Assembly (NCBI GenBank): GCA_003220955.1
Contig: QHTW01000137.1
Coordinates: 1-5,332 of the forward strand
From: Gemmatimonadota bacterium
Lineage (GTDB): Bacteria > Gemmatimonadota > Gemmatimonadetes > Gemmatimonadales > GWC2-71-9
DNA length: 5,332 bases
Direction: 5' to 3'
A program made the translations under genes and the position numbers. This document shows positions 1 to 4,940 of this stretch, piece after piece; position 1 is the stretch's first letter; each line of letters starts with the position of its first letter. The notes beneath the pieces were generated by a model. It had not been told where the DNA came from. It was given only the letters and a program-made list of their open reading frames with translations, and made no database searches.

Positions 1-878
1 GTGATTTGCTCGAGTCCCGAGCCGTCGCTGTTCACGAGATACAGGTCGAAGTTGCGGGAACGGGGATTCTTATAGTTCGAAGCGAAGATGATGCGTTTAC
101 CATCAGGGTGGAAATACGGAGCGAAGCTGGCGCCGCCGAGGTTCGTGACTTGCCGTTGATGTGAGCCGTCGGCGTCCATCACCCAGATGTCCATGCGGAC
201 CGGACGCACCAGGTTCTGGGCGATCAGCGCGCGGTAGTCCGCCGAGTCTGTCGCGGTCTGTGGATGCCAGGCCCGGTAGACGATCTGCTTGCCGTCAGGC
301 GAAAAGAACGGACCGCCATCGTAGCCGAGGGTGTGTGTCAGGCGCTTCAGGTCCTTGCCATCCAGATCCATCGTGTAGATGTCCAGGTCGCCGTCTCGTA
401 GCGACGTGAAGACGATGGTCTTACCGTCTGGTGATAGGGTGCCTTCGGCGTCATAGCCCGGGTTGTCGGTGATCCGCCGGGCGCCACTGCCATCCGCATT
501 CGCGACGTAGATGTCGTAGTTGTACAACGCCCACACGTATCCCTTGGAGTAGTCGGGACGCGGCGGGCACGCCGCGCCGCCATGCTCCGTCGTCGCATAG
601 AAAATGCGGCGGTCGTCGGCAAAGAAGTAGCCGCACGTCGTGCGGCCCTTCCCACTCGAGACGCGATGCAGGCCCGTCCCGTCCACGTTCATGACGAACT
701 CCTGGTCGCAGCCGGAGTCCGCTGCCGTGCGTTGCAGGATGATCTGGCGTCCCGAGCGCGAGAAATACGCTTCGGCGTTTTGCCCGCCGAAGGTGAGCTG
801 CCGGATATTACGGAGGTGCACCTCACCAGAATCGGCAGGAAGGGTCTGGAGGAGAATCGGAAGCAGCAGCGGTATCAT
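1..878 (-). CDS. TolB-like PD40 beta-propeller protein, probably exported (N-terminal part, runs off window)
   Basis: An open frame runs leftwards from an ATG at 878-876 through the window edge, giving 292 complete codons and no stop. The protein shows at least four WD40-like/PD40 (TolB-type) repeats: about residues 122-159 (DIYVANADGSGARRIT, then LSPDGKTIVFTS), 166-201 (DIYTMDLDGKDLKRLT, then FSPDGKQIVY), 230-267 (DIWVMDADGS, then FHPDGKRIIFAS) and the start of another at 278-292 (DLYLVNSDGSGLEQI), with a degenerate one near 35-75. Such propellers usually act in the periplasm or outside the cell, in protein-protein contacts or attached to a peptidase domain; the visible part cannot tell which. 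The first 15 residues (MIPLLLPILLQTLPA) look like a very short signal sequence lacking a basic n-region. A TAG at 893-891 in the same frame blocks any longer start. The Shine-Dalgarno match is weak. Function beyond the fold is unknown. Confidence 0.85.
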   Translation of the reverse strand, partial: MIPLLLPILLQTLPADSGEVHLRNIRQLTFGGQNAEAYFSRSGRQIILQRTAADSGCDQEFVMNVDGTGLHRVSSGKGRTTCGYFFADDRRIFYATTEHGGAACPPRPDYSKGYVWALYNYDIYVANADGSGARRITDNPGYDAEGTLSPDGKTIVFTSLRDGDLDIYTMDLDGKDLKRLTHTLGYDGGPFFSPDGKQIVYRAWHPQTATDSADYRALIAQNLVRPVRMDIWVMDADGSHQRQVTNLGGASFAPYFHPDGKRIIFASNYKNPRSRNFDLYLVNSDGSGLEQI

Positions 879-880
879 GG

Positions 881-898
881 GACTCGCAAGCTAGAGTC
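881..898. repeat. Small inverted repeat GACTC-N8-GAGTC upstream of the propeller gene
   Basis: GACTC at 881-885 and GAGTC at 894-898 form a perfect 5-bp dyad with an 8-base spacer, lying just upstream of the minus-strand start at 878. It could be a protein-binding site or a small 5' leader hairpin over the ribosome-binding region. The same half-sites with the same spacing recur inside the strong hairpin at 3426-3443. A 5-bp dyad can arise by chance. Confidence 0.35.
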
Positions 899-899
899 A

Positions 900-927
900 T
901 TCAAAGCGACAGGCAATGTTAGATTAT
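900..927 (+). promoter_or_regulatory. Possible weak sigma-70-type promoter for the 106-aa gene and transketolase
   Basis: An AT-richer pocket in GC-rich DNA holds TTCAAA (900-905), which matches four of six bases of the -35 consensus. After 16 bases comes GATTAT (922-927), four of six bases of the -10 consensus. TAGATT at 920-925 is an alternative -10. Transcription would begin close to the ATG at 936, giving a nearly leaderless mRNA. That would fit the absence of any Shine-Dalgarno sequence before that ATG. Judged by eye only. Confidence 0.25.
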
Positions 928-935
928 GTGCTCCA

Positions 936-1256
936 ATGAATGATCCCAAAGCGCCCCGCCCATCGCGTCTGCCGTTGCTCGACGCGCTCGGCCAGATGTG
1001 CGCCGACGGCAAAGAGACGGCCGAGTATTTGTGGCAGGTCCCCAAGGATGCCGCTGCGCGGCAGAAAATCCTGGATCTCCTGACGCAGATCGGAACGGAG
1101 AGTTCAAAGCAGGGGCGGAAGGAAATGCCGCGAATCGTCGAGGAATTGAAGATCGCGGCGCAGGCGTCGCCGTCCCCGCAGCAGGTCGAGCTGCTCGTGG
1201 ACGGTTTCGATCGCCTGATGAAGCTGTGGCAAGCAGCAAAGTCCGGATTGCTATGA
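936..1256 (+). CDS. Hypothetical 106-aa helical protein, translationally coupled to transketolase
   Basis: I do not recognise this family. The frame from ATG 936 to TGA 1254-1256 encodes 106 residues beginning MNDPKAPRPSRLPLLDALGQ. After a proline-rich N-terminus (residues 4-13) it looks almost wholly alpha-helical: about 14-33, 38-53, 57-77 and 81-103, the last containing LLVDGFDRLMKLWQAAKSG. There is no signal peptide, membrane segment or cysteine cluster, so it is probably cytoplasmic. The helical-bundle look faintly recalls HPt-like or adaptor domains, but no phospho-acceptor His is present (the protein has no histidine). Its frame is open further upstream to 582, but that stretch lies antisense to the propeller gene and I exclude it. 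The TGA overlaps the transketolase ATG in an ATGA junction, so the two are very probably cotranscribed. There is no evident ribosome binding site, and the start may be leaderless. Confidence 0.7.
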   Translation: MNDPKAPRPSRLPLLDALGQMCADGKETAEYLWQVPKDAAARQKILDLLTQIGTESSKQGRKEMPRIVEELKIAAQASPSPQQVELLVDGFDRLMKLWQAAKSGLL

Positions 1257-3265
1257 CCGAGACTGTCACGCGCGTGGGGCGCGAGCTCGATCAACTCTGC
1301 ATCAACACGGTTCGCGCGCTCGCGATGGATGCGGTGCAGCAGGCCGAGTCAGGCCATCCGGGGACGCCGATGGCGCTCGCACCGCTCGCGTATGTGCTGT
1401 GGCAGCGGTATCTGCGATACAATCCTGCGAATCCCGCCTGGCTGGATCGCGATCGCTTTGTATTGTCTGCAGGTCACGCCTGCATGCTGCTGTACAGCGT
1501 GCTCTACCTCACCGGCTACGACCTCACCCTCGATGACATCAAGCAGTTTCGGCAGTGGGGCAGCCGTACTCCCGGGCACTCCGAGCACGGGGTCACGCCA
1601 GGTGTGGAGGCGACGACGGGACCACTCGGCCAGGGCGTCGGGAATGCCGTCGGGATGGCGATCGCCGAGGCTCAGCTCGCGGCGCTGTTCAACCGCCCCG
1701 GTCATGCGATCATCGACCACCACACCTACTTTCTCGCGTCGGACGGTGACCTGATGGAGGGCGTCTCGCACGAGGCATGCTCGCTGGCCGGGCATCTGAG
1801 GCTCGGCAAGCTGATCGGCTTCTACGACGACAACCACATCACGATCGACGGATCAACCGACCTCGCATTCTCCGACAACACCACGAGGCGCTTCGAGGCC
1901 TACGGCTGGCAGGTGCAGCGGATTCCGGACGGCAACGATCTGGACGCCATTGACGCCGCGATCGACCAGGCGAAACGGCTCACGGATCGGCCGTCGCTGA
2001 TTATCGTGCGCACGCACATCGCCTGGGGGAGTCCGCACAAGCAGGACACGGCGGAGGCGCATGGGGCACCGCTGGGCGTCGATGAGGTGAAAGCCACGAA
2101 ACAAAATTTGGGCTGGCCTTCGCTCGAACCGTTCTACGTGCCGGAGGAAGCGCTGGAGCGCTGGCGTCGCGCGAAGGATCGCGGCGCGCGGCTCGAGTCT
2201 GACTGGCAGAAGAAGTGGGCCGGATACCGCAGCGCCCATCCGGATTTTGCCTCGGAATTGGAGCGCCGGCTCGCCGGGCAGCTACCCGCGGGTTGGGATG
2301 CGGCGTTGCCAGTTTTCGGACCCCAGGACGCACAGGCTACGCGCGCCGCGTCGGGGAAGGTCTTGAATGCCATCGCCGCGACGGTCCCCGAGCTGATCGG
2401 CGGGTCAGCCGACCTCACAGGCTCGAACAACACGGAAATCAAGGGCGGGGGGGTTTTCTCGCCGGCCGCGCGCACCGGCCGGAATTTCCATTTCGGCGTG
2501 CGCGAGCACGGCATGGGCGCGGCATTGAACGGGATCGTGCTGCACGGCGGGTTCATCCCGTTCGGCGGTACGTTCCTCATCTTTTCCGACTACATGCGAC
2601 CATCGATTCGCCTGGCGGCGCTGACCGCTCTCAAGCCGATTTACGTCTTTACCCACGACTCGATCGGCCTGGGTGAAGATGGACCGACGCATCAGCCGAT
2701 CGAGCAGCTCGCGGCGCTGCGCGCGATTCCGAACATGACCGTGATCCGTCCGTCGGATCCAACCGAGGTGGTTGAGGCGTGGCGCGCGGCCATTGCACAT
2801 CGAAACGGCCCTGTGGCTCTCGTCCTGACGCGGCAGAAGATCGCGGTGGTCGACCGGTCGAAATACGCGCCCGCCGCCGGCCTGCATCGCGGTGGCTACG
2901 TGCTGGCCGACTCGCCGCGCCCGGATGTCGTGTTAATGGCGACGGGATCAGAGGTTGAGCTGATTCTCGGCGCGTACGAGAGGCTGAAGGCCGATGGCCG
3001 GCGGCCGCGTGCAGTCTCCATGCCCTGTCTCGAGTACTTCGCCAAGCAACCGCGGGAATACCGCGAGGCCGTGCTGCCGCCCGGCGTGCCGCGGATCGCG
3101 GTTGAAGCGGCGGCGCCACAGTCCTGGTATCGCTGGGTCCCTGAAGGCCAGGGCGTCATCATGGGAATCGAACGGTTTGGAGAATCCGCGCCTTATCAGC
3201 GCATTTATCAGGGGTTCGGGCTGACGGTGGACGCCGTGGTTGCACAAGCCACCGACCTCGCCTAG
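1253..3265 (+). CDS. tkt: Transketolase (EC 2.2.1.1)
   Basis: Complete 670-aa transketolase, close to the 663 residues of E. coli TktA. This thiamine-diphosphate enzyme moves two-carbon ketol units between sugar phosphates in the non-oxidative pentose phosphate pathway, in the cytoplasm. The N-terminal ThDP domain shows H35 in SGHPGTPMALAPL, H75 in LSAGHACMLLYS, GPLGQGVGNAVG (123-134) and the metal/ThDP motif SDGDLMEG (163-170) followed by N194. H269 lies in AEAHGAPLG. The pyrimidine-binding domain shows GGSADLTGSN (383-392), the catalytic Glu E418 in FGVREHGMGAA, and GLGEDGPTHQP (472-482) with H480 and D476. The substrate-phosphate residues R499 and R527 follow, then an ordinary C-terminal domain. 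I chose the ATG at 1253 because it starts where family members start and overlaps the upstream stop; the frame is open back to 998, but that stretch overlaps the 106-aa gene. No clear intrinsic terminator follows closely. Confidence 0.97.
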   Translation: MTETVTRVGRELDQLCINTVRALAMDAVQQAESGHPGTPMALAPLAYVLWQRYLRYNPANPAWLDRDRFVLSAGHACMLLYSVLYLTGYDLTLDDIKQFRQWGSRTPGHSEHGVTPGVEATTGPLGQGVGNAVGMAIAEAQLAALFNRPGHAIIDHHTYFLASDGDLMEGVSHEACSLAGHLRLGKLIGFYDDNHITIDGSTDLAFSDNTTRRFEAYGWQVQRIPDGNDLDAIDAAIDQAKRLTDRPSLIIVRTHIAWGSPHKQDTAEAHGAPLGVDEVKATKQNLGWPSLEPFYVPEEALERWRRAKDRGARLESDWQKKWAGYRSAHPDFASELERRLAGQLPAGWDAALPVFGPQDAQATRAASGKVLNAIAATVPELIGGSADLTGSNNTEIKGGGVFSPAARTGRNFHFGVREHGMGAALNGIVLHGGFIPFGGTFLIFSDYMRPSIRLAALTALKPIYVFTHDSIGLGEDGPTHQPIEQLAALRAIPNMTVIRPSDPTEVVEAWRAAIAHRNGPVALVLTRQKIAVVDRSKYAPAAGLHRGGYVLADSPRPDVVLMATGSEVELILGAYERLKADGRRPRAVSMPCLEYFAKQPREYREAVLPPGVPRIAVEAAAPQSWYRWVPEGQGVIMGIERFGESAPYQRIYQGFGLTVDAVVAQATDLA

Positions 3266-3298
3266 GTTTCCCGAACAATGACGCCAGTCACGACGCTG

Positions 3299-3332
3299 AT
3301 GTGTTGCCATGTTTGCCGCTCCATGTGTTGCC
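3299..3332 (+). repeat. Direct repeats of ATGTGTTGCC in the intergenic region
   Basis: ATGTGTTGCC occurs exactly at 3299-3308 and 3323-3332. A one-base-shorter copy (ATGTTTGCC) lies at 3309-3317. Three related units in 34 bases downstream of tkt could be a regulator's operator, or part of the RNA structure, since the last copy forms the loop of the hairpin at 3316-3342. I see no convincing -35/-10 pair in 3266-3340, so the promoter of the downstream operon is unlocated. Confidence 0.4.
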
Positions 3333-3342
3333 TGGAGAGCGG
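3316..3342 (+). promoter_or_regulatory. Candidate anti-antiterminator hairpin in the operon leader
   Basis: CCGCTC (3316-3321) pairs perfectly with GAGCGG (3337-3342). In an alternative register an inner CCA/TGG helix (3321-3323 with 3333-3335) stacks on CCGCT/AGCGG. This hairpin uses bases 3339-3342, which are also the first bases of the long alternative helix 3339-3356/3407-3425, so the two cannot fully coexist. Forming it would favour the downstream 15-bp hairpin. Its role is inferred from this geometry only. Confidence 0.4.
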
Positions 3343-3425
3343 TCGATCTGGCGCGTCGGTATCCGGATGAGATGAGGTAGCAGCGGGCCTCAGGCCCCAC
3401 CCAGAAACGCACCATGATCGGCCGC
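3339..3425 (+). promoter_or_regulatory. Candidate riboswitch/attenuator core closed by an antiterminator helix
   Basis: GCGGTCGATC (3339-3348) pairs with GATCGGCCGC (3416-3425), ten base pairs with one G-U. The helix continues as T3349-A3414 (T3415 bulged) and GGCGCGT (3350-3356) with ACGCACC (3407-3413), with a single C-A mismatch. In all, 17 of 18 positions pair across a 50-nt enclosed region. That region holds a GGGCC-TCA-GGCCC hairpin (3385-3397), flanked by GGT (3376-3378) that can pair with ACC (3399-3401), a possible small CGG-TAT-CCG stem (3357-3365), and a purine-rich GATGAGATGAGG stretch (3367-3377). The outer helix takes the left arm of the hairpin at 3416-3453, so the two are mutually exclusive. 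I compared the core from memory with SAM-I, II and IV, SAH, TPP, FMN, cobalamin, glycine, guanidine and glutamine types and recognise none. Confidence 0.5.
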
Positions 3426-3460
3426 GACTCCACGCTTCGAGTCGCGGCCGATCGCTTATT
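3416..3460 (+). terminator. Perfect 15-bp hairpin, candidate attenuator terminator
   Basis: The arm at 3416-3430 (GATCGGCCGCGACTC) is perfectly complementary to 3439-3453 across an 8-nt loop (CACGCTTC), giving a very stable GC-rich stem. The T-tract after it is poor (GCTTATT, 3454-3460), so termination efficiency is uncertain. The stem ends eight bases before the AGGAGG of the reductase gene, so it could instead affect translation. Its left arm can also pair upstream with 3339-3348. It is the only strong hairpin after transketolase and might also serve as that gene's distant terminator. Confidence 0.5.
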
Positions 3461-3461
3461 G

Positions 3462-3467
3462 AGGAGG
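3462..3467 (+). promoter_or_regulatory. Ribosome binding site of the FMN reductase gene
   Basis: AGGAGG, a full anti-Shine-Dalgarno match, lies four bases before the GTG at 3472. It fixes this non-ATG start in preference to the in-frame GTG at 3484. Confidence 0.8.
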
Positions 3468-3471
3468 CATT

Positions 3472-3999
3472 GTGTCGGCACCAGTGATAGGGTTGTCGGG
3501 CAGTCCGAAGGCACCGTCGCGATCGCGCACCCTGCTCGAGCTCGCGCTCGCGGCACTCGAGCGGCAAGCTGCCGGTCCTTCCCGCCTGATCGACCTCGCT
3601 ACGCTTCCGTCCGACGCCCTACTCGGCCGGCGCGAGGACGCCGCGGTGGCCGGCGCCATCCAGAGCGTACTCGATGCCGGAATTGTTGTCGTGAGCACGC
3701 CGATCTATCGCGCCACCTACAGCGGACTCCTCAAGGTCTTCTTCGACTTGCTGCCGCAAGATGCCCTCGCGCGGAAAGTCGCCATTCCGATCGCGACGGG
3801 TGGAGGGCCCAGTCATCTCCTGGCGGTCGACCACGGCCTGCGGCCGCTGCTCGCGAGCGTCGGTGCGCTGGTGGTCGCCACCGGCGTCTACGGGACGGAC
3901 GCGCAGTTTCGCGCCGGCGTTCCAGAGCCTGCCCTCGTCGAGCGCATCGAACGGGCGACACTCGAAGCGGCGTCGCTCGCCTCCGGGGTGACCATATGA
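3472..3999 (+). CDS. NAD(P)H-dependent FMN reductase, SsuE/MsuE family
   Basis: The 175-aa protein starts at GTG 3472 behind a strong AGGAGG. It is a flavodoxin-like flavin reductase that reduces FMN with NAD(P)H and hands FMNH2 to a partner monooxygenase. Visible features are the phosphate-binding loop LSGSPKAPSRSRT (8-20), TPIYRATYSGLLKVFFDLLP (76-95), which closely resembles the SsuE segment, and IATGGGPSHLLAVDHGLRPLL (107-127), the family signature. E. coli SsuE has a Tyr (Y118) in the pi-helix of this last region. Here the apparent equivalent is H121 (VDHGLRP), a change I associate with MsuE, the methanesulfonate-system reductase. I therefore name the family, not the ortholog. Length is near the usual 180-190. 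The gene ends in an ATGA overlap with the ATP-grasp gene, and a monooxygenase of the matching type lies two genes downstream. Confidence 0.92.
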   Translation: MSAPVIGLSGSPKAPSRSRTLLELALAALERQAAGPSRLIDLATLPSDALLGRREDAAVAGAIQSVLDAGIVVVSTPIYRATYSGLLKVFFDLLPQDALARKVAIPIATGGGPSHLLAVDHGLRPLLASVGALVVATGVYGTDAQFRAGVPEPALVERIERATLEAASLASGVTI

Positions 4000-4940
4000 T
4001 CGGGATCTACTACGAGCATCCGCATTGGTTCACACCGCTGTTTGCCGAGCTCGACCGCCGCGGGACGCCGTACACGCGGCTGCACGCCGAGCGCCACACG
4101 TTCGATCCGGGCGAGCGCCCGGTGTACGACCTGGTGTTCAATCGCATGAGTCCATCCGCCTGGCTGCGCGGACATGGGAACGCGGTGTTCTACACGCATC
4201 ACTTTCTGGCACACCTCGAGCGCCATGGCGTGCGGGTGGTGAATGGCTCCCGGGCTTTTCAGGCCGAGACGTCGAAGGCATTGCAGCTGTCCGTGCTCCA
4301 CGAGCTAGCTCTTCCGTACCCGGCGGCCCGCGTCATCAGTGATCCGGCCGACGCGGCGCCAGCGGCCGAGGGGCTCGAGTTTCCTATCGTCGTGAAGCCA
4401 AACGTCGGCGGGAGCGGTGCGGGCGTACAGCGCTTCGATAGCCCGGCGCAGCTTGCTGCGGCCGCGGCGACAGGTGGTCTCGAACTGGGCCCCGACCGCA
4501 CCGCGCTGGTTCAGGAATTCATTCCGTCTGAAGAGGGCCGCATCACCAGGGTCGAGGTACTGGGCGGCCGTTTTCTGTACGCGATTCGTGTCTACTCCTC
4601 GGGCGAGACTTTCAATCTCTGTCCGGCGGACGTGTGCCAGACGACGGAGGGCGCCGAGCTGGTTCGCAGCGCCTGTCCCGTGGACGCACCCCGCAATGGG
4701 CTGCGCGTCGAGGGGTACGAGCCGCCGTCGCAAGTTGTGCGCGACGTGGAGCGCATCGCGGCGGCGTGCGGCATCGAGGTGGGCGGAATCGAGTATACGA
4801 TCGATGACCGCAACGGCCGGCTCTACTACTACGACATCAACGCGTTGTCCAACTTCGTCGCCGATGCGCCGCGGGTCGTGGGATTCGATCCCTTTGCGCG
4901 TCTCGTCGACTTCCTCGAAGAACGCGGAGGGACCCGTTGA
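3996..4940 (+). CDS. RimK-like ATP-grasp ligase
   Basis: A 314-aa cytoplasmic protein of the ATP-grasp fold (RimK/glutathione-synthase-like). These enzymes activate a carboxylate as an acyl phosphate with ATP and join it to an amine or other nucleophile. An N-terminal pre-ATP-grasp domain (1-85, starting MIGIYYEHPHWF) is followed by K94 in ETSKALQL. Next come the lysine and glycine-rich loop VVKPNVGGSGAGV (132-144) and the adenine hinge QEFIP (173-177). TRVEVLGGRFLYAIRV (184-199) follows, then E266 in GGIEYTID and the metal-binding D280/N282 in YYYDINALSNF. All core ATP-binding parts are present, so it should be active. The ATG overlaps the reductase stop and has GGGGTG five bases upstream. 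The frame is open back to 3414, but that stretch overlaps the reductase in another frame. Substrate unknown; a ligase is unexpected between a flavin reductase and its monooxygenase. Confidence 0.9.
   Translation: MIGIYYEHPHWFTPLFAELDRRGTPYTRLHAERHTFDPGERPVYDLVFNRMSPSAWLRGHGNAVFYTHHFLAHLERHGVRVVNGSRAFQAETSKALQLSVLHELALPYPAARVISDPADAAPAAEGLEFPIVVKPNVGGSGAGVQRFDSPAQLAAAAATGGLELGPDRTALVQEFIPSEEGRITRVEVLGGRFLYAIRVYSSGETFNLCPADVCQTTEGAELVRSACPVDAPRNGLRVEGYEPPSQVVRDVERIAAACGIEVGGIEYTIDDRNGRLYYYDINALSNFVADAPRVVGFDPFARLVDFLEERGGTR
4926..4931 (+). promoter_or_regulatory. Ribosome binding site of the monooxygenase gene
   Basis: GGAGGG inside the end of the ATP-grasp gene lies eight bases before the ATG at 4940. 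It supports this start and independent re-initiation as well as coupling through the TGATG junction. Confidence 0.7.

Noticed and set aside
582..935. Upstream extension of the 106-aa gene
   Set aside because: It is antisense to the propeller gene, whose PD40 repeats prove the minus strand is coding there.
998..1252. 85-residue N-terminal extension open in the transketolase frame
   Set aside because: It overlaps the 106-aa gene in another frame, has an arginine-rich shadow composition, and transketolases begin at the equivalent of the ATG at 1253.
875..1294. Minus-strand 139-codon open frame opposite the 106-aa gene
   Set aside because: No recognisable motif, and the plus strand is better supported by the ATGA junction; typical GC-rich shadow.
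2447..2457. G7-T4 run as a possible frameshift or slippage site in transketolase
   Set aside because: The frame continues through conserved motifs on both sides with normal family spacing, so nothing indicates a shift.
2134..2580. Minus-strand 148-codon open frame inside transketolase
   Set aside because: Lies wholly antisense to conserved transketolase motifs, with no motif or ribosome binding site of its own.
3279..3290. TGAC-GCCA-GTCA as a transketolase terminator
   Set aside because: Only a 4-bp stem with no T-tract.
3357..3406. Assignment of the leader core to a known riboswitch (SAM, TPP, glutamine or guanidine)
   Set aside because: None of the conserved core sequences I know for those classes is present, so it is left unclassified.
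3414..3995. 194-residue N-terminal extension open in the ATP-grasp frame
   Set aside because: It covers the leader hairpin and the whole FMN reductase in another frame, is Arg/Ala-rich low-information sequence, and ATP-grasp homology begins at MIGIYYEHPH.
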